Below are positions 54,556 to 63,022 of a DNA stretch of 64,000 bases, piece by piece; within the stretch, counting starts at the first letter, position 1; every line of letters starts with the position of its first letter. The position numbers were made by a program, and so were the translations under genes. Under the pieces are notes generated by a model. It made no database searches, was not told where the DNA came from, and saw nothing but the letters and a program-made list of their open reading frames with translations. The stretch is taken from positions 45,696-109,695 of the forward strand of contig DASTRY010000018.1 of the NCBI GenBank assembly GCA_035760965.1, written 5' to 3'. This DNA is from JADGHX01 sp035760965. GTDB lineage: Bacteria > Pseudomonadota > Gammaproteobacteria > Steroidobacterales > Steroidobacteraceae.

Positions 54556-55578
54556 CTACGGCTCGTCGCTGCCGCGCAGCTCGATGACGTCCTGGTCTCC
54601 CACGACCTCGCGCCCCAGTATCCCGTGCGCCTTTGCGAGAACCGCGAGGAACCGGTCCGTTCCCCGCAGCGCGAGTTGTCCGCTGAACCGGATATCCTCG
54701 ATCGCGGGATCCACGATCCGCAGTTGTGCCTCGTTATAGCGATTGAGCTCGGCGACGACTTCGCGCAGCGGCCGATCGGCAAACACGATCGAGCCATGTC
54801 GCCACGCCTGACGGTTCAGCATCTCCTCGCGCGGGACCGCGTAGATCGTCACTCGACCAGCACTGTTGATCGCGTGCTCGCCGGCACTCACTACGGCTTC
54901 GCTCGTTGGGGACGCGCGGCCGATGCCAAGGAATCCGCTGCTCGGTGGCGCATTGCTGACGGCGACCTGGCCCTTCGTGACGAGCACGCCCGCGCGTACC
55001 TCGTCATACATGCGAACACCAAACGAGGTACCCAGCGCCCGTACCGTCGTGCGCCCCGCATGCACGATGAACGGCCGCGTCGCCGACTTCTCGACGGCGA
55101 AGTTCGCTTCGCCCTGAAGAAGCCAGATCTCGCGCTTGTGCTTCGTGAGCTCGATATGCACGACGGTGTTCGTATTCAGCTCGACCGTGCTGCCGTCGTC
55201 GAGCGGGATGCGCCGGAACGCGCCGACCGCCGTGCGATACGTGTGCGGATCGTTCGTGTCCGCAAGCGCATGCTGTGGTTCGAAGCGCCTCATCACTGGG
55301 ACAGACGCCGCGAGAACGAGCGTGATGAGTACTGTCGCACCGATGGCCCATAGCGTGATCCTTGGGCCCGGGTTTCTAGGTGTTCGCAAGGCGCTTACCT
55401 GCTTCCGTGTGAATCCACCCCCGCAGTGGATCAGACGCTTGGCCGCTGCGGCTCCGTTATTGGAACGGTTGGGCGCGGCGCGGCCTGGCGGCTGGCGCAG
55501 CGCGCCAAGCGCCCGCTTGAACCACGGAATTGCCTCCGGGCGCCGTCTAGGCTTCAAAGAGGCCCTGACAATCCACAC
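54556..55578 (-). CDS. FecR-domain anti-sigma-like regulator
   Basis: This 340-residue protein has one membrane helix (ITLWAIGATVLITLVLAASV, about 73-92), a FecR domain (FRRIPLDDGSTVELNTNT; FIVHAGRTTVRALGTSFGVR) and a C-terminal STN-like domain (FADRPLREVVAELNRYNEAQ). FecR proteins relay a signal from a TonB receptor to an ECF sigma factor, but neither gene is here. The GTG start at 55578 is uncertain; it overlaps the preceding gene by 32 bases and no DUF4880 N-terminus is visible. Confidence 0.75.
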   Translation of the reverse strand: MWIVRASLKPRRRPEAIPWFKRALGALRQPPGRAAPNRSNNGAAAAKRLIHCGGGFTRKQVSALRTPRNPGPRITLWAIGATVLITLVLAASVPVMRRFEPQHALADTNDPHTYRTAVGAFRRIPLDDGSTVELNTNTVVHIELTKHKREIWLLQGEANFAVEKSATRPFIVHAGRTTVRALGTSFGVRMYDEVRAGVLVTKGQVAVSNAPPSSGFLGIGRASPTSEAVVSAGEHAINSAGRVTIYAVPREEMLNRQAWRHGSIVFADRPLREVVAELNRYNEAQLRIVDPAIEDIRFSGQLALRGTDRFLAVLAKAHGILGREVVGDQDVIELRGSDEP

Positions 55579-56116
55579 GCGCGTGCTTACCGGTGAGCCG
55601 GCAGGTGCGCGCGCTGCTGTTTGGCGTTCCGTCGCCGCCCTCGCGTTCGAGTCCCACGAGCGCGGTCCCTTCGAAGACCTGCTTGTCCGCGATGTAACGC
55701 AGGCCCTTCTCGACGAGCTCGACGAACGGGCGGGAGTTCACGGAGTCGCCGTTGCTCTCGGAGTTCACGATGATGGGCAGCGTGTACCGCACGCTGTTCA
55801 GAGCCGGCCGAGCCTCGAGGACCGGCGCGCCGCCCAAGTACTTCGAGAGCACGACGCTGCTGCTCGCTGCCGCGCTCGCGGGCGGAAGAGACGCGACGTC
55901 GCGCGCCTGTCCGTCCGAACCGAGTGCGACAACCGGAGCGGCCGCCGAAGCAGCAGCGCCCGCGGGCGTGGCGATTCGTGCGGCGCTCTCGCTGAGATGC
56001 CGCGCGCGATTGATGAGTGGCGATTGGGCGTGGCTCAGCGGCGCGAGCGACAGTACGAGCGCGGCGAACAGGAGCGCGCGGCTGAGGGCAGCGAAGCGCA
56101 CGGATTCTGCGGACAT
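55547..56116 (-). CDS. Hypothetical secreted protein
   Basis: This 189-residue protein has a clear signal peptide (ALSRALLFAALVLSLAPLSHA). The middle is Ala/Ser-rich and the C-terminal half has NSVRYTLPIIVNSESNGDS and KGLRYIADKQVFEGTALV with a CRLTGKHARVDC pair of cysteines. I do not recognise the family. It precedes and overlaps the FecR gene, so the two may act together. Confidence 0.65.
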   Translation of the reverse strand: MSAESVRFAALSRALLFAALVLSLAPLSHAQSPLINRARHLSESAARIATPAGAAASAAAPVVALGSDGQARDVASLPPASAAASSSVVLSKYLGGAPVLEARPALNSVRYTLPIIVNSESNGDSVNSRPFVELVEKGLRYIADKQVFEGTALVGLEREGGDGTPNSSARTCRLTGKHARVDCQGLFEA

Positions 56117-56173
56117 GCTCGAGACCCCTTTAGTTATCGAGCGGCTAGTTATGGAGCGGCGCCTACAGGTTGC

Positions 56174-56260
56174 GTCTGCGGCGGCCTTGCGCGCGTGTGC
56201 GCGCGAATCGCATCCTGCTTCAGCCCAACATCGTGTGGGACGTACTGTTGGAGCGAAAGC
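56174..56260. repeat. Short diverged copy of a dispersed element
   Basis: This matches the first part of the elements at 56333 and 60538: GCGCGCG..., CTTCAGCCCAACATCGTGTGGG and CTGTTGGAGCGAAAGCGGCC. It lacks the later TTTATATCAG and TGAGAC parts. Confidence 0.55.
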
Positions 56261-56332
56261 GGCCGCGCTTGAGGAGTACTGTCAGGAGCGGCGGGTTTAT
56301 CGCCCCCATCGGCGGATGACGTCGAATGCGGG

Positions 56333-56530
56333 CCCTGCGCGCGTCCATGCGCGCGAATTGCATCCGTGCGTCAACCCAGCGCAGTGTGGGCCATCCTGTT
56401 AGATCGAATATTGGCCACGACTCGGGACATCACTGTCCGAACGCGTGCATTTATATCAGGCCGGTGTTGAAGATTTGTTGCCTAGCCAATTGATTCTGCA
56501 CGTCGTACACACGTGAGACATCGTGTCTCA
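56333..56530. repeat. Dispersed ~200-base element, copy B, with TGAGAC palindrome
   Basis: This shares with 60538-60743 the words TGTGGGCCATCCTGTT, GATCGAA, TTTATATCAG and an ending palindrome; here TGAGACATCGTGTCTCA at 56514-56530. Order and spacing are kept. It lies upstream of the minus-strand gene at 56116 in a 790-base gap with no convincing gene (56117-56907). Confidence 0.65.
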
Positions 56531-56907
56531 GATAGGGAGCGGATGCTGAGGCGGTGCAGCAGTCGTGTGCTGCATTTAGGAAGTGACACAAGCCCGCGGA
56601 GTTTTCGAACTGGCGGTACCCGGCGCTCAGTCGCGCGTCATGGGAAGACTATGGCATTCGTCGGCGGGCACTGATTCGTGCGCTGCAGTAGTCGAGCTGT
56701 CCTGGCTTCTGGTGCCACCGTCGTCCGACAAGGGCTCGCTCACCCGGCAGATGGCGTACTTTCCGGAGTTCTTTAGTACGAACGACGAACGTCGTTGGTA
56801 GGACGCTCCGAGCGAGCTCTGGCCGCGTCGCCAGCCGCATTCATTTCTATGCGATTCCAGGCCAATCACGCGTACGCCGCACATCGAACATCCTCCAGAA
56901 TAATCAC
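56531..56907. other. Gap without a supported gene
   Basis: About 375 bases of lower GC content after the repeat element. A short open frame at 56583-56801 has no family resemblance and no ribosome site. Presumably carries the promoter of the HTH gene at 56908. Confidence 0.4.
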
Positions 56908-57156
56908 GTGGTCACGCGCTTCAGCGATCCCAGAGCTCACCGCGTCGTCGCGCGCGAAATTCGCGCGGCACGCTTGCGTGCACGTCTCACGCGCGCTCAG
57001 CTCGCGAAGCGATTGAGCTGCTCGCACGCCGTCATTGTCGCGATAGAACAAGGCAAACGACGGATCACCGTTGGCGATTTGGTGCGCATTGCACAGGCCC
57101 TCGCCATCGATCCCGTGCGTCTGCTGCGCAAATGCTCGGTTGAACGGCGCGGCTGA
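56908..57156 (+). CDS. Small XRE-family HTH regulator
   Basis: This 82-residue protein is a single helix-turn-helix: EIRAARLRARLTRAQLAKRL, SCSHAVIVAIEQGKRRITV and LVRIAQALAIDPVRLL. The start is GTG. It is the size of regulators from toxin-antitoxin or phage-derived loci, but no toxin is adjacent. Confidence 0.72.
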   Translation: MVTRFSDPRAHRVVAREIRAARLRARLTRAQLAKRLSCSHAVIVAIEQGKRRITVGDLVRIAQALAIDPVRLLRKCSVERRG

Positions 57157-57167
57157 AGAGCGCGCGA

Positions 57168-57467
57168 TCAGGGAGGGGAGGCGTCCCGAGGCGGTGCGAT
57201 GTGGGATGGAACCTCAGCGTCCGTGCGGAGCAGAGAGTCCACCAGTTGCTGAGCTTGCTCTCTGCTGAAGTGACCGTCCCTCAGGCCGTGCATCAACGTC
57301 GCACGCAAATGCATCGCCAGCGCCACCGTGAACGCCTGCAGCGAATACTTCTTGGCCAGCCGCGGCAACTTGCGACCGAGCGCGCCTGCACACGCGAGCA
57401 CGTCCGCTGACAGTCTCACGCTCGCCGTCGCGGGTTCTTTGACGCGCCACCGTAATCCGAAGGACAT
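57168..57467 (-). CDS. Hypothetical helical protein divergent from HTH regulator
   Basis: This 99-residue protein is unrecognised. ATG 57467 has GGGAT close upstream. It reads GALGRKLPRLAKKYSLQAFTVALA then GHFSREQAQQLVDSLL, mostly helix. It is divergent from the HTH gene at 57555 over a palindrome, the usual setting of a regulated partner. Confidence 0.5.
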   Translation of the reverse strand: MSFGLRWRVKEPATASVRLSADVLACAGALGRKLPRLAKKYSLQAFTVALAMHLRATLMHGLRDGHFSREQAQQLVDSLLRTDAEVPSHIAPPRDASPP

Positions 57468-57500
57468 ATCCCGTCGCTCGCCGCCGCATTCCGAAATCGA

Positions 57501-57521
57501 ATAATTCGAATTTCGAATTAT
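57501..57521. promoter_or_regulatory. 21-bp near-perfect AT-rich palindrome, likely operator
   Basis: Arms ATAATTCGAA and TTCGAATTAT flank one central base. It lies between the divergent starts at 57467 and 57555, 34 bases from each. AT content contrasts strongly with the surroundings. Likely bound by the HTH protein at 57555. Confidence 0.65.
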
Positions 57522-57554
57522 ACGCACGCGCGGATCAGGCGAGCGGAGCGACCA

Positions 57555-57842
57555 TTGAAGTCACTACGAAGCCCAGTCGATCGGGCGCTGCGCGAGGTGC
57601 TGGCGAAGGCCAGAGAGAAGGCCGGTCTCAACCAAGAGGATGTCGCGCGTCGGCTGGGTCGTCGGCAGCCGTACATCTCGAAGATCGAGACAGGGGAGCG
57701 CGCCGGTATGTACGTGCCCGAGTTCGTTGCAATCGCCGAGGCGATCGGTGCGGATGCGGGCAAGCTTCTCGACGAAGCCATTCGGCTCGCGAAACCCAAC
57801 CTGCCGACGAAGCGGCCTCCGCGCAAACGGCGTCGCAAGTAG
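57555..57842 (+). CDS. XRE-family HTH regulator
   Basis: This 95-residue HTH has ALREVLAKAREKAGLNQEDV, ARRLGRRQPYISKIETGER and PEFVAIAEAIGADAGKLL, followed by a basic tail (KRPPRKRRRK). The start is TTG with a weak AGCGGAG. Downstream is the membrane protein at 57954. Autoregulation through the palindrome at 57501 is inferred. Confidence 0.8.
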   Translation: MKSLRSPVDRALREVLAKAREKAGLNQEDVARRLGRRQPYISKIETGERAGMYVPEFVAIAEAIGADAGKLLDEAIRLAKPNLPTKRPPRKRRRK

Positions 57843-57953
57843 TACCGAATAGCGGATTGTTGCTGCTGGACCGTCTAGAGTGCTTGAACCGCGCAACGGT
57901 GTGCGCTGGGGTTTACCACGGAGGGCTCATTCATCTACCGGACGGCAGAACTC

Positions 57954-58511
57954 GTGGCTCACACTCGACGGTCAACGCCATCGCAATCCGCTCTCCCGCC
58001 CCACTCCGACGACGATTGGGATCTTCGTGCCTCGCAGTACGCCTCGGCTCAAAATGTCGTTGACCAGGCTTGGCGGGCGGACCTCAAGGACATCGTCCTG
58101 CCCCACATCACGTTGTCCTTACATCGCGTGCGGCGCGCGCGCGTGCTCCACGGGTGGCTCTCGCATCTAGGCACGGTCGTGGCACTGGTGGCATGGGGTA
58201 GCCTGACACTGGTCTTCGTGGAGACGGCCTTTGCGGCCGACGCGGGTAATGCAATCCGCCAAGTGGTGCCGGCGGCGGTACTCGCGTTGCCGGCGTGGGC
58301 ATTCCTGGGCCTTCAACGTCTGGTGTCAGCGTGGCTTTCTTGTCGTGAACGGGAGTTGCGGGAGCAGGAGGTCGTGTATTTGTCGTGCGTCGGGGCGCTT
58401 CATCAGAACAGCAGCGATATGTTCCAGCAGGTTCTCGACGCGATGATCGCGCCGCCAGAGCAGAGAGCGCGGATGCGATCGGCCAAAGCCCCGCACGAAC
58501 CCGCCATTTAG
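57954..58511 (+). CDS. Hypothetical two-helix membrane protein
   Basis: This 185-residue protein has two membrane helices, GTVVALVAWGSLTLVFVETAF and VVPAAVLALPAWAFLGLQRL, with a basic N-terminal domain (SLHRVRRARVLHGW) and a polar C-terminus. No family recognised. The start is GTG. It may belong with the HTH at 57555 (112-base gap). Confidence 0.5.
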   Translation: MAHTRRSTPSQSALPPHSDDDWDLRASQYASAQNVVDQAWRADLKDIVLPHITLSLHRVRRARVLHGWLSHLGTVVALVAWGSLTLVFVETAFAADAGNAIRQVVPAAVLALPAWAFLGLQRLVSAWLSCRERELREQEVVYLSCVGALHQNSSDMFQQVLDAMIAPPEQRARMRSAKAPHEPAI

Positions 58512-58691
58512 TGCCGACTACTTGCTCTCACGGCGGGCTCCGTGGGGAAGTGCGCGCGAAGAACGGCGAGATGGCGCGCGTTGGGTGACTTCGTGAAGCG
58601 CAGGCCAACGGCGAGCTCCGCGCGTCAGGCTCCCGCATCTCCGCGCCAACAACGCGCGCATCTCCGCGCCAACTACCCACAACGGCTCCAG

Positions 58692-59858
58692 CTAGCGCCG
58701 CTTCGCCCGCCCGCGTGTCGGCCGAGGTGATCCTGTGTCCGCATCGACCAGCAAGGAGTAGCTCGTGCTCCGCCCGCCGCCAGAGTCCCTTTGAAGCGCC
58801 CCGCGTTCGACCAGATCGAGTATGTCGCGATAGGCCGTGTCCTGTGACGACTTCGTCAGCTTCGCCCACTTCGACGTGGTGAGTTTTCCCTCGAAGTCAT
58901 CGAGTAGCCGATTGAGTACCTTCACTTGCCTGGCATTGAGCGGCTGCTGCGCGAAGCGCTTCCAGAAATGCGCCTTCTGAAGGACTTCACGCAGTGTGTG
59001 CTGCGAGGCTTCGATCGCGCGTTGCAGGCAGCCGAGGAACCACTCCTGCCATGCGGTGACATCGAGAGTGGCCTTCTGGCTGCGCTCGAGCATCGTGTAG
59101 TAGTCATCCCGTTCACGGCGGATTTGCGCGGACATGCTATAGAAGCGCTGCCCGTTGTTCTCGGAGCGCGCGAGCGCCATATCGGCGATCGCACGCGCGA
59201 TGCGCCCGTTCCCATCGTCGAAGGGGTGGATGGTGACGAACCACAGATGCGCAAGACCGGCGATCAGGAGCGGATCGGTTTTGCCCGGAGAAGCGAACCA
59301 TCTCAGGAAGCGGTCCATCTCGGCCGGTACGCGCGCGGCCGGTGGCGCTTCGAAGTGGACCTTCTGCTTGCCGATCGGTCCGGAGACCACTTGCATCGGG
59401 CCGGTGCGATCACGGCGCCAGTTTCCGACCGTGATCTTGTGCATCCCGCTTCGGCCCGTTGGAAACAGCGCCGCGTGCCAATCGAAGAGGCGATCGGCCG
59501 TCAGCGGCTTCTCATAGTGAGTTGTGGCATCGAGCATCATCTCGACCACACCCTCTACGTCGCGATCGGCGCGGACCGCTCCGCCGATATCGACACCGAG
59601 GCGCCGCGCGATGGACGATCGAACCTGAGCACTGTCCAGCTTCTCACCTTCGATCTCGCTCGATCGGAGAACGTCCTCGGTCAGGGTGCTGAGCTGGGCT
59701 TGTTGGCGCAGCTCGAAGCCGAGCGATTCCATCTTGCCCAGGAGCCGTCCCTGTTCGCGTGCCACCTGGGCCAGGACAGCGGCGAGCGCCTTGCTGTCCC
59801 AGAACATTCCGGGCCAGCCCTTCTGCTGCCAGAGGTACTTGGATTCTCCGCGTCTCAT
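58692..59858 (-). CDS. Fic-domain protein (probable AMP transferase) with N-terminal inhibitory motif
   Basis: This 388-residue protein has a DUF4172-like N-terminus, the inhibitory helix SSEIEG at 66-71 (S/T-x(3)-E-G/N, class II), the catalytic motif HPFDDGNGR at 211-219, and a C-terminal winged-helix-like region (LNARQVKVLNRLL; TYRDILDL-type AYRDILDLVERGAL). Fic proteins attach AMP to target hydroxyls; Glu70 should keep this one off. A C-terminal DNA-binding part and nearby repeats suggest autoregulation. Starts at ATG 59858. Confidence 0.92.
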   Translation of the reverse strand: MRRGESKYLWQQKGWPGMFWDSKALAAVLAQVAREQGRLLGKMESLGFELRQQAQLSTLTEDVLRSSEIEGEKLDSAQVRSSIARRLGVDIGGAVRADRDVEGVVEMMLDATTHYEKPLTADRLFDWHAALFPTGRSGMHKITVGNWRRDRTGPMQVVSGPIGKQKVHFEAPPAARVPAEMDRFLRWFASPGKTDPLLIAGLAHLWFVTIHPFDDGNGRIARAIADMALARSENNGQRFYSMSAQIRRERDDYYTMLERSQKATLDVTAWQEWFLGCLQRAIEASQHTLREVLQKAHFWKRFAQQPLNARQVKVLNRLLDDFEGKLTTSKWAKLTKSSQDTAYRDILDLVERGALQRDSGGGRSTSYSLLVDADTGSPRPTRGRAKRR

Positions 59859-59859
59859 G

Positions 59860-59922
59860 CGGAGATTATGGAAGTATTCTCCGCACCGCGCAAATCGAAA
59901 TCCGCAGAATGTGCGGAGAATA
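59860..59922. promoter_or_regulatory. Three half-sites GCGGAGA(A/T)TA upstream of fic
   Basis: TATTCTCCGCAC (59875-59886) and GTGCGGAGAATA (59911-59922) are a perfect inverted pair. A third GCGGAGATTA lies at 59860, directly at the ATG. A further ATTCTCCGC falls inside the gene at 59843. Probably an operator bound by the Fic protein itself or another HTH. Confidence 0.6.
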
Positions 59923-60024
59923 ACTGTTCAAGTGGCAGAAGGGCTGTGGCCGTGAGGGTCGCGGAAACACGTGATTCGCGAGAGCGCGAGTCGCGGCGTT
60001 GCGCCGACGCTTGTGCAGTACTGA

Positions 60025-60693
60025 CGTGACGCCGGTCAACGCATCGACGGGACGCGGGCAAAGTTTCTGGTCCGCCGCGTTCGGAGTACCGAATGGAGTG
60101 TTCATGTGCTCGCCGGCGAGGTCGTGCTGTACGTCGACGGTGCGATCGCCGTGACGAGACTCGGCAGGGGGCGCGCGGCGACCGTCCGTCCCGGGAGGGT
60201 GTTCGTCTGTCACTTCGACGCGCAAGTCGGCGCGCGATTGCTCGCGTGGCTCGACGGCAAGCTCGTCTTCGACGGGGAGTCTCTGAGCGAGGTGGTGAGC
60301 GAGTTCAATCGCTACAACCGCGAAAAGATGCAGATCGGAGATGATTCGATCGCGGCGTTTCGGATTGGCGGGAGCTATCGCGCGATGGATCCAGCGGGCT
60401 TTGCGCGCCAACTGAAGGCGTTCGGCATCGGCGCGCAATGGGTTCGGCCCGAGGGGGCGCGCGCGAACGTGATCGTGCTCACGAAGCTGAAACCGGCGGC
60501 GCGATCGAAGCCCGCGCCGCCGGCGCGGCGGCCGAGTCCGGCCATGCGCGCGTCCCTGCGCGCTCTCGGCGTCCTTGCATCAGCCCAACGCAATGTGGGC
60601 CATCCTGTTGGATCGAAATCGGCCGATCGCTCGGTGAGTATCTGTTCCGAGTCGTCGCTTTATATCAGCGGCGTGCTACGACGTTTCATTTAG
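60025..60693 (+). pseudogene. Truncated FecR gene (lacks N-terminus)
   Basis: The frame after a stop at 60022 reads RIDGTRAKFLVRR, HVLAGEVVLYVDG, and VSEFNRYNREKMQIGDD, matching the C-terminal half of FecR: end of the FecR domain and the STN part. The N-terminal helix, TM segment and most of the FecR domain are gone. The last 45 codons run through the dispersed element at 60538, so the end is also altered. Homologous with the FecR at 54556 (FNRYNREK compare LNRYNEAQ). Confidence 0.65.
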
Positions 60694-60743
60694 AGCGCGT
60701 GCATGCTGCATAGCATTCCTGCATGTGAGACGTGGCGTCTCAC
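60538..60743. repeat. Dispersed ~200-base element, copy C, with TGAGAC palindrome
   Basis: Same order as copy B at 56333: TGTGGGCCATCCTGTTGG, ATCGAA, TTTATATCAG, ending in GTGAGACGTGGCGTCTCAC at 60725-60743. The palindrome arms are conserved while its 5-base centre differs, suggesting selection on the arms. Confidence 0.65.
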
Positions 60744-61613
60744 GCGTTCGGTTTTCGGAGTCGGTGCTCGTACGCGCGCTGCAGCCAGAAGGTTAGTCGC
60801 GGGTGCAGAAGCTGTTGGTTTCGCGGGCGCTGTATGAAGGATAGCCACACGGAGATGGAGCGCGGGGGATTGGTGATGCGCATTGGTGCTAGCCGGTTTT
60901 GAGTAGGTGGGAGTGGTTAGTCTGGTGACGCGTGAAGTCTGGGTGTCTTCTGCTGACAAGGTGCTGCGTAGTCTAAGGGATCGTGTGCGGTGTGCGGGTA
61001 CTTGTATCTGGCTGGCGTGGATGTTTGCGGGCGCGGCGGATGTTTGCGGGTGCGGGGTGCGGGAGAGGGCGGGCGTGCGGCTCGGGGTGATCTGTTTCTG
61101 GGGTGACAGCCAGCCGAGCTCGCAGCGGCGGCGGTCCGCACGTTGAGCTGTGAGAGCTGTGAGGATGATCGCTTTTCGCACCTGATGTGATTTTCTCATC
61201 GCCCAAGTGTTGTCGGGCTTCACTGCCTCAAGTACACCTAACAAGCACCTTTGGCAGAAGGCATGGCGCGAATCCGATCCAAGTAGTCTGCGCTCGAAGC
61301 GTGCCGTTCCGACGCCTGCGGCCCGGAGGAGGCGCCGGCGCACGCGACCCGCAACACGCCGACTGAAGCAGGCCACCGAGACACGTGGCCCGAAGCACGC
61401 CGCTTGAAGCACGCCGTCGAGGCACGCGGTCCGGAGGAGGGAGCTGGAAACGCACCGCCCGAACCACACCGCCGGCAAGCCCCTCTTCGGGCAGCGCTCG
61501 AGCCGCCGGCGCGCGAACCGCCGGCTACTTGAAGGGCCGCCGCGCTTAGAGGCAGCGCAGCAGCCAGTCGCCAGCGTGTTCGGGAGCGGAGTGCGTTGGG
61601 GGGGTGAGCGCTC

Positions 61614-61705
61614 GTTGACAACCCCTTGTCATGTGCCAATCCATTGGGACGCACCTCCCCTTGCATTTCCGCGCGAATCCGCAGATTTCGACAAGGGGTT
61701 GTCAA
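61614..61705. promoter_or_regulatory. Two GACAA-N4-TTGTC sites forming a perfect 17-bp inverted repeat
   Basis: GTTGACAACCCCTTGTC (61614-61630) and GACAAGGGGTTGTCAAC (61689-61705) are exact reverse complements, and each contains its own palindrome GACAA-N4-TTGTC. The 58 bases between are unremarkable. They may be two binding sites for one protein, or ends of a small mobile element. Confidence 0.55.
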
Positions 61706-61867
61706 CGCGCGCCCGGTATACCCTCACACGCGCTCGGCCGCGGCGAGCAAGGCCAATGGCAGGGCACGCGCGTACGCGAGCTCCTAGTCCTGCAGCGCTG
61801 AATGCCTCTCGATGACTCACCGCGTCGGGCCAAGAAGATGGGGCGGGTCGGACTTACCGACGGAACA

Positions 61868-62176
61868 GACGTTGGCACTGCGGTTGGTAGAGAGAGCGAC
61901 GTTGGCACCGCCGCAAGGACGCTGGCACCTCCGGAAGACGTCGGCACCGACGGAAAGGCGTCCGCCCGGACAGAACGCGGTGGCATCGACAGAAGGACGT
62001 TGGCACGCAAACGAGGCTCCCCCGGACGGAAGGACTTGGGCACTTACGGAAGGACGTTCGCAAGAAAGACATTGGCACCACGAACAGACACTCGCGCCGG
62101 ACTAAAGACCTTCGCGCGGGCGGAAAGACGTTTACTCGGGCGGATAGACCTTCGCGCACGGATTGCGACACTCGCG
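61868..62176. repeat. ~20-bp degenerate tandem array
   Basis: About 15 copies of a unit close to GACGTTGGCACCGACGGAAG, mostly 18-21 bases long. Early copies (GACGTTGGCACCGCCGCAAG) are best conserved; later ones drift to GACCTTCGCGCGGGCGGAAA. The unit is not a multiple of three, so it is unlikely to code. Confidence 0.72.
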
Positions 62177-62336
62177 TTCAAACGACGCGCCTCAGCAGCG
62201 TCGCCCGTGCGCGATCCAGCAACGCTGACGTCGCTGATCGGCCGACCGAGGGCGCTGCACCGGCGAAGGGCTCAGAAATGAACGCCGTAACGCCGCCAGC
62301 GGGCTAGGCGCGAACACCAATGCCGAGGACCACGCA

Positions 62337-62846
62337 ATGGCAAACAACAAGAAAGTCATCGCAGAAATCCTGCGCACCGCCCGCCGCCTCACAACGGCAC
62401 GCGATGCGCTGCTTGCCGATTTCGGTATGACCAGCGCGAAGCTCCGGCTGCTAAAGACCGTCCGAAGGCTGCCCATCGCCTTCACCATCGCGGAACTCGC
62501 GCGTGTCATGGGAGTGTCGCGCCAAGCGGCGAGACTCACGGTGCGCGACCTGGAAACCAGCGGCCTGATCAGCACCGCGCCACGCTCGCACGATGGCAAC
62601 GGACACATCGTCGTGCTGACTCCACTAGGGCGAGCCCACCTCGAGAAAGTGTTGCAGATGGAAGGTGAATGGCTCGCGCATCTCACCGAAGGATTTGCCG
62701 ATCGCTCACTCGCCCAAGCGACGTGGCTCATCGGCATCGTGTGCGAGCGGGCGAAAACACGCCCCTCCGCGAATCAACCGCGACCATCCGCAAGTCAACA
62801 CTGTTCGCCTGCCACCACCCGCGGCGAGCTTGATCGTCGGTCCTAA
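62337..62846 (+). CDS. MarR-family transcriptional regulator
   Basis: This 169-residue winged-helix regulator has KLRLLKTVRRLPIAFTIAEL, ARVMGVSRQAARLTVRDLET and the wing DGNGHIVVLTPLGRAHLEKV. GAGGAC precedes the ATG. The C-terminal 30 residues are polar and low in structure. No clear target gene is next to it. Confidence 0.88.
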   Translation: MANNKKVIAEILRTARRLTTARDALLADFGMTSAKLRLLKTVRRLPIAFTIAELARVMGVSRQAARLTVRDLETSGLISTAPRSHDGNGHIVVLTPLGRAHLEKVLQMEGEWLAHLTEGFADRSLAQATWLIGIVCERAKTRPSANQPRPSASQHCSPATTRGELDRRS

Positions 62847-63022
62847 ATTTCGGCGCACTCGAGAACGTTCAACAATCACCACGCCGAAGCTGTTCGCCGA
62901 CTGCGAGCGCGACCGACGAGCCGGAGGCCAGTTGGGCTGGCTCTGCACCTCCATTTCTCAACAAACGCACCAGGAACGACACCCGCAAAGAGGCCGACGC
63001 GATCGTACGCTTCGCTACCGAA

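Larger units (their letters stand above)
60744..62330. other. 1.6-kb gene-poor region of degenerate repeats
   Basis: No frame on either strand reads like a protein. Near 61350-61440 a unit close to GAAGCACGCCG repeats at about 14-15 bases. Two palindromes at 61614-61705 and a 20-bp array at 61868-62176 are listed separately. This looks like decayed or amplified non-coding DNA. Confidence 0.55.

Noticed and set aside
56583..56801. 72-codon plus frame
   Set aside because: No ribosome site, no similarity, no coupling to neighbours.
60690..61478. 262-codon minus frame in the gene-poor region
   Set aside because: Composition and repeats indicate non-coding DNA; no recognisable domain or ribosome site.
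48212..62176. Possible CRISPR arrays among the tandem repeats
   Set aside because: Units are head-to-tail without unique spacers and no cas gene is present.
61802..62281. 159-codon plus frame through the 20-bp array
   Set aside because: The repeat unit is not a multiple of three and the translation has no structure.
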